DNA of 64,000 bases from Actinokineospora enzanensis DSM 44649 (GTDB lineage: Bacteria > Actinomycetota > Actinomycetes > Mycobacteriales > Pseudonocardiaceae). The stretch covers positions 163,544-227,543 of the forward strand of contig NZ_KB894410.1 of assembly GCF_000374445.1 (NCBI RefSeq), in the 5' to 3' direction. The stretch's first letter is position 1. Every line of letters starts with the position of its first letter. The notes under the pieces are model-generated. The model was not told where the DNA came from and made no database searches. It saw only the letters and a program-made list of their open reading frames with translations. A program made the translations under genes and the position numbers. This document shows positions 44,040 to 52,637 of this stretch, one piece after another.

Positions 44040-44867
44040 TCAGTGGCCGAGAGCCGGGGCGTGGGTCAGTGCGTCCAGGGCGGACTGGGAGGTCGGGTCG
44101 GCGGCGCGGTAGACGATCAGGCGGTGGGTGGGGTTCTGCAAGGGGTTGAGGACCTCGTAGTCCACGGTGAGGGGGCCGACTCCGGGGTGCAGGAGGGGTT
44201 TCTGACCGCGGCCGTTGACGCGGACCTCGTGCAGGTTCCAGAGGCGGGTGAACTCGTCGTGTCGGGAGAGGTCTTGGACGAGGGCGGTGAGGGCGGCGTC
44301 CTCGGGGTGGGCTGCCCAGGTGGCGCGCAGGTCGGCGACCGCGGTGTGCAGGACGCGGGTGCGGTCGGGGTAGAAGTCGCGGAAGGCCGGGGTGAAGCAG
44401 AGGGTCAGGGCGTTGTGCGGGGCGCCCTGGATGGTGTCGAAGTCGAGCAATAGGCGGGACATCTCGGGGTTCCAGGCGAGCATGTCGAAGCGGTGGTCGA
44501 CGAGCATTGCCGGGAGAGGGGACAGGTCATGCACCAGCCGCGCCAGTGACATTGCGTCGGGGGAAGGGGTCGGGTCTGTACTGAGGCGCTGGCCCGCCAA
44601 AGCGAACAAGTAGGCGAGTTCGTCGTGGTCGAGCAGCAGCGCGCGACCGAGCGCGTCCAGGGCGTCGGCCGAGGGGCGGACGCCGCGGCCCTGCTCCAGG
44701 CGGGTGACGTAGTCGACGCTGAGGCCGGACAGCTCGGCGACCTCCTCGCGGCGCAGACCAGGGGTGCGGCGCACGCGGCCGCGGCGCGGCAGGGCGACGT
44801 CGGTCGGGGACAGGCGCTCGCGGCGGGTGCGCAGGAACGCGGCCAACTCGGAGAGCAGGGCGGTCAC
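44040..44867 (-). CDS. MmyB-like helix-turn-helix regulator
   Basis: About 275 residues. An XRE domain (RRTPGLRREEVAELSGLSVD, then YVTRLEQGRGVRPS) is followed by the MmyB-like ligand-binding domain (MLVDHRFDMLAWNPEMSRLL to HPGVGPLTVDYEVLNPLQNP). Divergence from an aldo/keto reductase gene is the classical arrangement for this family, whose members commonly control an oxidoreductase neighbour. The GTG at 44867 directly abuts GGAGGA, which is too close for normal initiation. Either a CTG nine nucleotides on or another start is used, so the exact N-terminus is uncertain. Confidence 0.88.
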   Translation of the reverse strand: MTALLSELAAFLRTRRERLSPTDVALPRRGRVRRTPGLRREEVAELSGLSVDYVTRLEQGRGVRPSADALDALGRALLLDHDELAYLFALAGQRLSTDPTPSPDAMSLARLVHDLSPLPAMLVDHRFDMLAWNPEMSRLLLDFDTIQGAPHNALTLCFTPAFRDFYPDRTRVLHTAVADLRATWAAHPEDAALTALVQDLSRHDEFTRLWNLHEVRVNGRGQKPLLHPGVGPLTVDYEVLNPLQNPTHRLIVYRAADPTSQSALDALTHAPALGH

Positions 44868-44871
44868 TCCT

Positions 44872-44896
44872 CCGATAGTACGGAGGGTGGTATCGG
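44872..44896. promoter_or_regulatory. Inverted repeat CCGATA-N13-TATCGG in the divergent promoter
   Basis: Perfect 6-bp arms lie at 44872-44877 and 44891-44896, between the MmyB-like regulator and the aldo/keto reductase gene. This is a likely operator for that regulator. Confidence 0.5.
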
Positions 44897-44978
44897 CGAT
44901 CCCAGGATCGCGCCTCCCTTCACCGGTCCACGCGCGCCCGGCAGCCTGGTTCGCGTCGAACCGAACAGGAGAGTGAAC

Positions 44979-46043
44979 GTGACCGATTCCCTCGACACCT
45001 ACCGGCTGCTCGGCCGCTCCGGCCTGCGGGTCTCCCCGCTCTCGCTGGGCGCGATGACCTTCGGGGCGGACTGGGGCTGGGGCGCGGACAAGGACGACGC
45101 CCGGCGCATCTTCGACACCTACGTCGACCGCGGCGGCAACTTCGTCGACACCGCGAACATGTACACCAACGGCACCTCCGAGACCCTGGTCGGCGAGTTC
45201 GCCGCGGGCAGGCGCGACCGGCTCGTGCTGGCCACGAAGTACTCGATGACCAGGCGCGAGGATGACCCGAACGCTGGTGGCAACCACCGCAAGAGCATGG
45301 TGCAGTCGGTGGAGGAGAGCCTGCGTCGGTTCAAGAGTGACCACATTGACCTGCTTTACCTGCACGCGTGGGACTTCCTGACCCCGGTGGAGGAGGTGCT
45401 GCGCGGGATGGACGATCTGGTCCGCGCGGGCAAAGTGCTCTATCTCGGTATCTCGGACACGCCCGCGTGGCAGGTCTCACGCATGCAGGCCATCGCCGAC
45501 CTGCGTGGATGGTCGCCGCTGATCGCGTTGCAGATCGAGTACAGCCTGATCGAACGGACCGTCGAGCGGGACTTGATCCCGATGGCGCAGGAGATGGGGC
45601 TGGGTGTCGTGCCGTGGTCGCCGCTGGGCAGCGGCGTGCTGACCGGCAAGTACACGCGGGCCGACCTGGTCCAGCCGGACGGGCCGGTACTGCCGGAGGG
45701 CACCCGCCGGGAGATCGCGATCGGCAACGGCGCGCTGACCGAGCGCGGGCTGGTCGTCGCCGAGGTGGTCAAGTCCGTTGCGGCGGACATGGGCACGACG
45801 CCGTCGCGGGTGGCGCTGGCCTGGACACTGCTCAACCCGGGCGTCGCGTCCACCATCATCGGAGCCAGGACCTCGGAGCAACTGGCGGACAACCTCGGAG
45901 CACTGGACATCGAGTTCGGTGACGAGCACCTGGCGCGGCTCGATGAGGTCAGTGCGCAGCCGCTCGGGTTCCCGCACGAGTTCCTGCGCAAGCCGCTGGT
46001 GCAGCACGTGGTGTTCGGGTCGGTCAAGGTCGCCGGGCGGTGA
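44979..46043 (+). CDS. Aldo/keto reductase
   Basis: A 354-residue NADPH-dependent TIM-barrel oxidoreductase. The start is RLLGRSGLRVSPLSLGAMTF. The catalytic set is D-Y-K-H: NFVDTANMYTNGTSE (Asp, Tyr), LVLATKYSM (Lys), and IDLLYLHAWDFLTPVEE (His). The cofactor region is GVVPWSPLGSGVLTGKY and STIIGARTSEQLADNLGAL. The GTG at 44979 has AGGAGAG upstream. It is divergent from the MmyB-like regulator and is probably its target; the natural substrate is unknown. Confidence 0.94.
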   Translation: MTDSLDTYRLLGRSGLRVSPLSLGAMTFGADWGWGADKDDARRIFDTYVDRGGNFVDTANMYTNGTSETLVGEFAAGRRDRLVLATKYSMTRREDDPNAGGNHRKSMVQSVEESLRRFKSDHIDLLYLHAWDFLTPVEEVLRGMDDLVRAGKVLYLGISDTPAWQVSRMQAIADLRGWSPLIALQIEYSLIERTVERDLIPMAQEMGLGVVPWSPLGSGVLTGKYTRADLVQPDGPVLPEGTRREIAIGNGALTERGLVVAEVVKSVAADMGTTPSRVALAWTLLNPGVASTIIGARTSEQLADNLGALDIEFGDEHLARLDEVSAQPLGFPHEFLRKPLVQHVVFGSVKVAGR

Positions 46044-46121
46044 CGCGGTTCTCGGTCTGATCGGGACGGACATCGGCCGGTGAGCCACTAGAGTGCCGTT
46101 ACCGATCACCGGGAGGCGGGA

Positions 46122-46532
46122 ATGCGCGCTCTGATCCTTGTCGTGGCGGCGGTTCTCGTGGCCGGGTGTTCGACACCGGTCACGGGTACCGCCGTCGCGG
46201 CGCGACCCGCCGATACACCGCGATCCACGTCGAAATCCACCACGACAACGACTCCGCGAACCACCATGCCGACGAGCAAGGCGGTGCCGGACAGGTCACC
46301 TGCCTCGGATCACTCGGTGATCCTGACCTTCGCCAATCGCCTGACGATATCGGTGGCGGTCAGCTGGGTCGACTTCGACGGCCACGAGGTGTTCTACCGC
46401 CAACTTGCCCCGGGCGAGTCCTACCAGCAGCAGACCTTCACCGGTCATGTCTGGGTCGTACGCACGGAGAACGGTACGGAACGGGAGCGGTTCGCCGCCC
46501 CGGCGACGGACTCCGAGGTCTCAATCCACTGA
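46122..46532 (+). CDS. Lipoprotein with von Hippel-Lindau (VHL) beta-like domain
   Basis: A 136-residue predicted lipoprotein. The signal peptide ends in the lipobox VAGC (C16), then comes a Thr/Ser/Pro-rich linker (residues 17-62). Residues 65-127 match the VHL beta domain: VILTFANRLTISVAVSWVDF, DGHEVFYRQLAPGESYQ, then FTGHVWVVRTENG. The shared pattern is FxNR, WxxFDG, Y-x-x-L-x-PG, GHxWxxR. Positions that form the hydroxyproline pocket of human VHL are kept or conservatively changed (W82, Y92, T105, F106, H109, W111). The alpha domain is absent. The domain should face outside the cell. Its 3' end overlaps the PARG-like gene by 12 nt. Confidence 0.8.
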   Translation: MRALILVVAAVLVAGCSTPVTGTAVAARPADTPRSTSKSTTTTTPRTTMPTSKAVPDRSPASDHSVILTFANRLTISVAVSWVDFDGHEVFYRQLAPGESYQQQTFTGHVWVVRTENGTERERFAAPATDSEVSIH

Positions 46533-47330
46533 GCCTGCTCGGAACACTTCCTGGAACGCGGTGCACGTCGATGGGTCGCCCCGCCGCGCGTACACCGCGA
46601 ACAAAACCTCGGTGAAGTACGGGTTCTCCCGCAGAGCAGTGTGCATGGCACGCGCGACCGTGGTCGGATCATTGCCGAACACACCACAACCCCAGGCGCC
46701 CAAGACCAATCGCTGGTGACCGTGCGCGGCCGCCACTCGGAGCACGCGGCTCGCGCGTCGGTGCAGGATCGCCGGGACCGAGGCGACATGCTCGGGCTGG
46801 GTGCGTGCGATCGCGCTCAGATTGGGCGCCGCGGCGGTCAGGAATGAGACCGGATACGGCTTCCGGAGCAAGTTTCCCTTGTCGTCCCGGAAGACCGGAA
46901 CGTCCGGGGAGTAGATGACCCGATCGCTGTAGGTCAACTCGACGTGGGCGCGGTGGTGGGCGTAGAAGTCGCCCGCGGCGCGCATGCACGGATAGAGCGC
47001 CGAACCCCGGGCGAGGCTTTCCTCCTGGGCTTGGGCGCCGTTGAGGAACCCGCCGCCGGGATTGCGCGCGGAGGCGAACACCAGGCAGGCGAGATCACCG
47101 CCCAGGCGCCGGGTGGCGGTGAGGGTGGACTCATCGGTGACGCTGATCCGGGCCGCGACGGGTGTCGCCGTCGAGTCGGGTAGTCGGTCTTCTGGCAGGT
47201 AGAGGCGGGTGCCTGCGACGGCAGCGGCCACCTCGGAACGGAGCAGGACAGTCCCGTCCGGCCCCTGGTAGGAACCGCGCGCGGCGATGTCCACCGTGTC
47301 TCGCGCGATTCCACGCAATCTCGTACTCAC
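46521..47330 (-). CDS. TIGR02452-type PARG-like macrodomain protein
   Basis: 269 residues. The poly(ADP-ribose) glycohydrolase signature GGG-x7-QEE is intact: NPGGGFLNGAQAQEESLARG (GGG 92-94, QEE 102-104). Further family motifs are RKPYPVSFLTAAAPN and HQRLVLGAWGCGVFGNDPTT (the macrodomain phosphate loop). It should remove ADP-ribose from protein or nucleic acid. The GTG at 47330 gives the usual STRLRGIARDTVDI start, although the ribosome site is weak. It lies 47 nt downstream of jetC on the same strand with no terminator between, so it may be part of the defence operon. Confidence 0.88.
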   Translation of the reverse strand: MSTRLRGIARDTVDIAARGSYQGPDGTVLLRSEVAAAVAGTRLYLPEDRLPDSTATPVAARISVTDESTLTATRRLGGDLACLVFASARNPGGGFLNGAQAQEESLARGSALYPCMRAAGDFYAHHRAHVELTYSDRVIYSPDVPVFRDDKGNLLRKPYPVSFLTAAAPNLSAIARTQPEHVASVPAILHRRASRVLRVAAAHGHQRLVLGAWGCGVFGNDPTTVARAMHTALRENPYFTEVLFAVYARRGDPSTCTAFQEVFRAGSVD

Positions 47331-47377
47331 ATCAGGGAATGGTGTGGGTCCGGGAGATCGTCCGCAAACGAAATAAC

Positions 47378-50300
47378 TCAGTCGGGGTCGTCTGGGGTCC
47401 GTTGCTGACCGTCCCAGGTGAACCGGGCGGTGGTGACCGCGTCGTCGCCGTCGTCGCCGGTGATGAGCTGGTGGATGGCGATACCGTCGAGTTCCCGGTA
47501 TTGGCACCATTCATGATCCGAGGTGAGCACCAGGTCCAGGTCCAGCGCGGCGAGCAGGCCGAACACCTGGCCCCGGTTCACCGTGTCGACGCCCACGAAC
47601 ACCTCGTCCAGCAGGATCACCCGGGGCGCCGCGGGCACCGCTTGGTAGTGCGCGGCGACGGCGGCGAACAGCGGCAGGTGCAGGGCGATCGCCTTCTCGC
47701 CGCCGGACAGGGCGCCGTGCAATCGCTTGGTCAAGACCTGCCAGCCGGATCCGTTCGCTCGGTCCAACTTGACCACGAACTGGTGCCAACGGGTGTAGTC
47801 GAACACCTCGGCGAGCTGTTGTTCCCAGCTTGTCGCGGTGTCATTGCCCCGAGCGATCTCTACCTGCTCGCGGAAGAACCTGTGCAATGCCTCGCGATCG
47901 GACTCGCTGAGCGCCACGGGGTTCTTCAGCAGGAGGTCCCGTGCCGCCTTGGTCCCCGGCGGTTGGTCGGCGGCCACCTCCCAGACCAGCTTCACCGCCA
48001 CCTTCGACGCCGTGCGCACCTGTTCCAGGTGGGTGTTCATGGTGTCCTTGAGCGCGTTCGCCTGCCGGATTCGCTCGGCGAGGTGGCGCCGGGTGTCACC
48101 GGTGAGCGTGCGGTCGAACAGGTCGCGCTCGTGCTCGGTGATGTCCTTCGCCGCGCTCGCCGCCTCGGCGCGCAGCACCTCCAGCAGCTCGGCGGCGCCG
48201 ATCCGCGCCCCGTCGACCACGGCGGTCAGGACCGCCACCGTGTCGTCTGTCGCCAGGTCGAGGTGGGCGCGGTCGCCCAACCGGGTCCGGCAGTCATGCA
48301 GGGTGTCCGACAGTCTGCCGAAGGACTCGTTCACGTTCCTGGGCTCGTGCGGCACGGTGGGCCATTGCGCGGCGACCGCGCGGGCCGCGTCCAGGGTCGG
48401 TCGAACGGCGTCCGTGGCACCCAGGTCGGTGCGGAACGTCGTCGCGTCCGGCACACCGGCGTCCTCGGGGAAGGTCCCCGCGCACAGCTCGCGGAACCGC
48501 CGGGCGGCGGTATTGCGCCGGTCGGTCGCATTGTCCCGAGCCTGGCGGTCGGTGTCCCGCTGCTGGTTGAGCCTGCCGAGCTCGGTGGCCAGCTCGGTTA
48601 TCCGACGTGACGCGGTCCGCGCATCGTCGCGCAATTGGTCCCGTTGTTCGCGCAACGCCCTCAGTTGTTCGAGCACCTGGTGATAGGAGGTGGTGATCGC
48701 GTTCCGCGCGGCCGCGAAGGTGGCCGCCAGCCGCCGGTGCTCGCTCTCTGCCTCGGCCGCGATCCCCTCCCGCTCGGCCGCGTCGATCGCCGAGCGTTCC
48801 GCGATATCGGCCCGGCTCGCCGCCTCGCGCTCCCTGGCCAGCGCCGTGTCATGGTTCTCCAGCCAGATCTCGGCCAGCTCGCGGAACGACTCCACCAGCT
48901 CGGCGACCCGGTCCACCAGGGTCTTCTCGGTCGGCAGCCCGTGCTCGGCCGCCAGCGCCGCGAGCTGTCGCAGGGCCCGCGTGACCTCGGCTTCCTGCTC
49001 CTGCACGGCGACCACTGTCCGCGCCACCGCGTCGTCGCACGCGCGCGTCCGGGACTCGGCTTGGCGCAGGCGGCGAGCGCTCTCGTGCATGGCCGCGTGG
49101 CCCGGTCGGGCCTTGCGCTCGGCGTCCAGTGCCGCACGTCGAGAGTCCAGTTCGGACAGTGCGGCGCGGGTGCTCGCCAAGCGGTCCTCGATGGCGCGGA
49201 GTTCGGCGGTCAGTTCGGAGACGCGGCGCTGCCGGGCCTGTTCGCGCGCGTGCGCGCCGATGTGTTCGGCCACCGGCTTGTGCCAGCTGCCCACCAGCGG
49301 CCCCAACCGCCACTGTCCATCTGATCCGACTGCGACGATGTGGTTGTCGTCGAGCGCGATCACGCCGAGCAGGCGCTCAATTGCCTCGGTCGGCACCGGG
49401 GCGTCGGATTCGGGGACGAGCACGCTCGCGAGCGAGCGGCCAGGGGTGGGCGGCAGCATTGTCGGGTCGGCGAAAGTGTCGTGGCCCTCGATGCCGCCGG
49501 ATGGACCGATCCAGGCGTCCAACAGGCCAGCCGCCTGCAATGCCGCTTCGATTGCCCCGTGTTTGGTCTCATCGCTGTCGTCGGAGAATCGGACCAGCCG
49601 CCACAGCGGTGCTCCCGCGCGCCCGGTCCGATCCGCCGTTCGCGTCGGTGGCGGTGCGGGCGGCAGATCCTGCTCGCGCCGCAACCGTTCGATCTCCGCG
49701 GCCGTGGTGTCGCGATCGGACTGTGCGGTGTCGCGCTCCGACTCGGTGAGCGCGCGGGCGCGGGCAATGTCCTGGGCGGCCCGATCGACCGCGTCGGCCA
49801 CGAGCGCGAGGACCGCCGATTCCGACTCCACCGCGTCGGCGGGCGCCTCGGGATCCTCGAAGCGCAGCTCGCGGCAAGTCCGCGCCCACTCCAGCAATTG
49901 CTCGGCGAGCGTGGCGACCTGCACACCGTGCTCGTCGCGCCGCTCCCGCTCGGCGCGGCTGGCGTCGGCCAGGGTCGCGCGGGCCGCTTCCAGTTGCTGC
50001 TCGTGCATCCGGCGCTTGTCGATGGCCCGCTCGTGCTCGGATAACACCGAGCGGACCGCCTCGATCTGGCCAAACCGGTTCTTGACGGCCGCGCGGAGCA
50101 ACACACGGGGCTTGTGCTCCAGCATGTTCGCCAGCTCCGCCTGGGTGCTCGACATCGATGCCTCGGCCGCCGCCTGGCGGGCCTCCGCCATCAGCCGGTC
50201 CGCCTCCGACCGGTGCGAGTCGGCGTCGTCCCGGGCCCGCTCGGCGTTCTCCGCGTCGCGTTCCGCCGCCTGTCGGGCACGGTCGGCGGCCTTGCGTTCC

Positions 50301-51391
50301 TCGCCCGCGCGCCGCTTGACCTGGCCGACCTGCTCGGCGAGCCGATCGAGTTCCTTGCCCTGCTTGTATTCCTCGCTGTTCTGCAGGCCGTCGATCGAGC
50401 CGACGACCTCTTCGACCTGCCGCGTCAGGGTTTCCGCACGTTGCTCCTCGGATTCCTTGGCAAGCTCGGCTCGGGTGAACTCCTCCTCCGACTCGTGCGC
50501 GCGGCGGCCCAGCCGGTCCAGCTCGGTGGTGGTCGACACCAGGTCCGCGGCCCCGGCGCGCAGCACCCGGCGGGCATAGGTCTGTTGCCTGCCCGCCAGT
50601 TCCTTCGCGGCGTCCACCTGCTTGTCGAGCCGGACCAACTGTTCGCGCTGGCGGTCGAGCCGCTCGAAGCCCTCCGCCAGCTCGGCGATCTCGCTCTCGC
50701 CCAGCGGCGGCAGCGCGGCCGAGAGCAGGCGGGACAGGTTGGCCGGGTCCAGGTGCTGGGAGAGCTTCGGCATGCGCAGCTGGAGCAATGCGGTGATCAG
50801 CGAGTCGTACCGCTGTTCGCTGATGCCGCCGAACAATGACTCCCGAATCGCGGAGCGGTACTCGCCCGCGTTGGTGTGCAATGTCCCGTGCTCGCCGAGC
50901 GCCTCGGTCAATGCCGCGCGGGTCAATGGCTGTCCGGACGCATTCGTGAGGTGCAAGTCCGTGCCGACGCGCTGGCTGGTGGTGAAGTAATCCGAGTGGA
51001 CCTGACTGGTGTGTTCGCTCGCCTGCAAGCGCGCGCCGCAGGTGAACCAGGTGCTGTCGCGGCGGAATTCCAGCCAGACATATCCGACCCGGGTCTTGCC
51101 GCGCTGGCCGTCGCCCATCATGTTCCAGTGCATCGTGCGTTCACTGGTGCCGAAGGTGGACAGCCGGTTGGCGCGCAGGTTGGCGTCGAAGAGGAACGGC
51201 AGCAGCAGCTCCAGGGCCTTCGACTTGCCGGTCCCGTTGGGGCCGCGCAACAGCAGCCGACCGCGGTGGAAGGTGAAGACCTCGTCGTAGTACCGCCAGA
51301 CGTTGAGGATCCCGGCCCGCGCCGGGCGCCAGCGCTCCTCCGTGGACTCGTCGGGCCAGACCACCGCGGTGGGCAGCTCGGTGACCGTCAT
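47378..51391 (-). CDS. jetC: Wadjet SMC-like ATPase JetC (TIGR02680 family)
   Basis: 1337 residues, an SMC/MukB-like ATPase. Walker A is RLLLRGPNGTGKSKALELLL (GPNGTGKS at 50-57). Residues about 230-1150 are long coiled coils interrupted near residues 590-720 by a globular hinge-like region. The signature LSGGEK is at 1228-1233 and Walker B VILLDEVFVGVD at about 1258. JetC-type subunits form a loop-extruding condensin-like complex with JetA and JetB that recognises small circular DNA and presents it to JetD for cleavage. It is the fourth gene of the leftward operon D-A-B-C, 13 nt after jetB. Confidence 0.93.
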   Translation of the reverse strand: MTVTELPTAVVWPDESTEERWRPARAGILNVWRYYDEVFTFHRGRLLLRGPNGTGKSKALELLLPFLFDANLRANRLSTFGTSERTMHWNMMGDGQRGKTRVGYVWLEFRRDSTWFTCGARLQASEHTSQVHSDYFTTSQRVGTDLHLTNASGQPLTRAALTEALGEHGTLHTNAGEYRSAIRESLFGGISEQRYDSLITALLQLRMPKLSQHLDPANLSRLLSAALPPLGESEIAELAEGFERLDRQREQLVRLDKQVDAAKELAGRQQTYARRVLRAGAADLVSTTTELDRLGRRAHESEEEFTRAELAKESEEQRAETLTRQVEEVVGSIDGLQNSEEYKQGKELDRLAEQVGQVKRRAGEERKAADRARQAAERDAENAERARDDADSHRSEADRLMAEARQAAAEASMSSTQAELANMLEHKPRVLLRAAVKNRFGQIEAVRSVLSEHERAIDKRRMHEQQLEAARATLADASRAERERRDEHGVQVATLAEQLLEWARTCRELRFEDPEAPADAVESESAVLALVADAVDRAAQDIARARALTESERDTAQSDRDTTAAEIERLRREQDLPPAPPPTRTADRTGRAGAPLWRLVRFSDDSDETKHGAIEAALQAAGLLDAWIGPSGGIEGHDTFADPTMLPPTPGRSLASVLVPESDAPVPTEAIERLLGVIALDDNHIVAVGSDGQWRLGPLVGSWHKPVAEHIGAHAREQARQRRVSELTAELRAIEDRLASTRAALSELDSRRAALDAERKARPGHAAMHESARRLRQAESRTRACDDAVARTVVAVQEQEAEVTRALRQLAALAAEHGLPTEKTLVDRVAELVESFRELAEIWLENHDTALAREREAASRADIAERSAIDAAEREGIAAEAESEHRRLAATFAAARNAITTSYHQVLEQLRALREQRDQLRDDARTASRRITELATELGRLNQQRDTDRQARDNATDRRNTAARRFRELCAGTFPEDAGVPDATTFRTDLGATDAVRPTLDAARAVAAQWPTVPHEPRNVNESFGRLSDTLHDCRTRLGDRAHLDLATDDTVAVLTAVVDGARIGAAELLEVLRAEAASAAKDITEHERDLFDRTLTGDTRRHLAERIRQANALKDTMNTHLEQVRTASKVAVKLVWEVAADQPPGTKAARDLLLKNPVALSESDREALHRFFREQVEIARGNDTATSWEQQLAEVFDYTRWHQFVVKLDRANGSGWQVLTKRLHGALSGGEKAIALHLPLFAAVAAHYQAVPAAPRVILLDEVFVGVDTVNRGQVFGLLAALDLDLVLTSDHEWCQYRELDGIAIHQLITGDDGDDAVTTARFTWDGQQRTPDDPD

Positions 51392-51404
51392 GCCGGGGCC
51401 TCGC

Positions 51405-52637
51405 TCATTCCTCCGACCCGGCTTTCGCCGCGTCCTTCGTGGCGGTCAGTTCATAGCGGTAGGCGGCCGGTTTCGCGGACACCAGGCCATCCCGGTGGCT
51501 GACGAGGTCGAACGCCACCAGCACCGCCAGCGCGTCCCGGACCAGCGTCGCGGGCCCCTCCTCGCCCTGGTACGCCTTGGCCCAGCCCGGATGCCCGCGC
51601 AACGCCTCGGCGGCCGCCCTGGCCAGGCGCTCCGCCGTGGTCGACCCGGCCGCGGTGATCGCGTCGAGCAGCAGCAGCGCGGCGACCTTGGCGGTACCCG
51701 AGTCGTCCGGGAACCGGGTGTCGGTGGCGATGCCGTCCGGGTCGACGAACATGATCCCGTCGGCCCGCTCCTCCAGCGTGAACCCGCCCTGCTCGGCCGC
51801 CTGTCGGAGCAATCGGCGCCCGGTCGGCGAGGCGAGATACGCGCGTTGCTCCGTGGTCAGCTCGTCGAAATACAGCACGGGGTCGTCCACCAGGATTCGG
51901 AACACCGAGTGCCGGAACCACAGATTGCGTTGCGTGTCGGAGACCGGGATTGCCTCGGTGCCGTACCGGCGTTCCGCCGAGATGCTCGTCAGCAGACTCT
52001 CGAACCGCAGCGGGACCTGGTTCGGCTCGACCGCCACCTGCGACGGGCCGACCGGCGCCGCGAGCAGGCGCATCAGCAGCGCCGCGTCCACCCGGTAGAG
52101 CACCTTCGCCTCGGTCGAGTCCACATACGCCTCGGTCGCGCCGTCCAGCACCTCCACCGCGCCCAGCCGCTCCAGCAGGGTGAGCGCGTCGGCGAACGCG
52201 CGGCGCTCCGGGCGCGCGGCGGTGTCGAGGTTCGGCAGCGCCGGGTCGGCCGCGGTGGCCTGCACGACCCGGTCCGCGAGCAGGCCGATCGTGGTCAACG
52301 GCACCGTGAGCAGCTCGGCCGCGATCACGCACAGCAGGCTGTAGCGTCGCCGGTCGAACGGGGCCCGGCCGGACCGGTCCCGGCGGGCGGGCCGGGTCGG
52401 GTCCGCCCGGGTGCCGACCTTGACCAGCCGTGCGTAGCCCAGCCGCGGCTCCACCCGCAGCGACCAGCCGCAGTAGTAGTCGAACCAGCGCGCCACCGGC
52501 TCGTGCCTGCGCCGCACCACGTCGAACGCCTCCGCGTCGGCGCGCTCGGTGACCAGCGGCGCGGCCAGCAGCAGCCGGATCGCCTTGGCGACCTCCTCGC
52601 GCTCGCGCGCGGCCTGCACGTTGTTCAGCGTGCTCAC
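51405..52637 (-). CDS. jetB: Wadjet subunit JetB (TIGR02678 / DUF2398 family)
   Basis: 410 residues. The GTG start at 52637 overlaps the jetA stop by four bases, giving STLNNVQAAREREEVAKAIR. Family features are RHEPVARWFDYYCGWSLRVE, FDRRRYSLLCVIAAELLTVP and RFPDDSGTAKVAALLLLDAI. The protein is mostly helical with winged-helix-like segments. By analogy with MukE it should bridge the kleisin-like JetA and the ATPase JetC. The TIGR02677/02678/02680/02679 set is what defence-system surveys list as one Wadjet type; my numbering of that type (III) is from memory. Confidence 0.88.
   Translation of the reverse strand: MSTLNNVQAAREREEVAKAIRLLLAAPLVTERADAEAFDVVRRRHEPVARWFDYYCGWSLRVEPRLGYARLVKVGTRADPTRPARRDRSGRAPFDRRRYSLLCVIAAELLTVPLTTIGLLADRVVQATAADPALPNLDTAARPERRAFADALTLLERLGAVEVLDGATEAYVDSTEAKVLYRVDAALLMRLLAAPVGPSQVAVEPNQVPLRFESLLTSISAERRYGTEAIPVSDTQRNLWFRHSVFRILVDDPVLYFDELTTEQRAYLASPTGRRLLRQAAEQGGFTLEERADGIMFVDPDGIATDTRFPDDSGTAKVAALLLLDAITAAGSTTAERLARAAAEALRGHPGWAKAYQGEEGPATLVRDALAVLVAFDLVSHRDGLVSAKPAAYRYELTATKDAAKAGSEE

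Noticed and set aside
48690..50579. 629-codon rightward frame rich in Ser/Arg/Ala
   Set aside because: It is the exact antisense of the coiled-coil part of jetC, and its composition is that of a shadow frame in GC-rich DNA.
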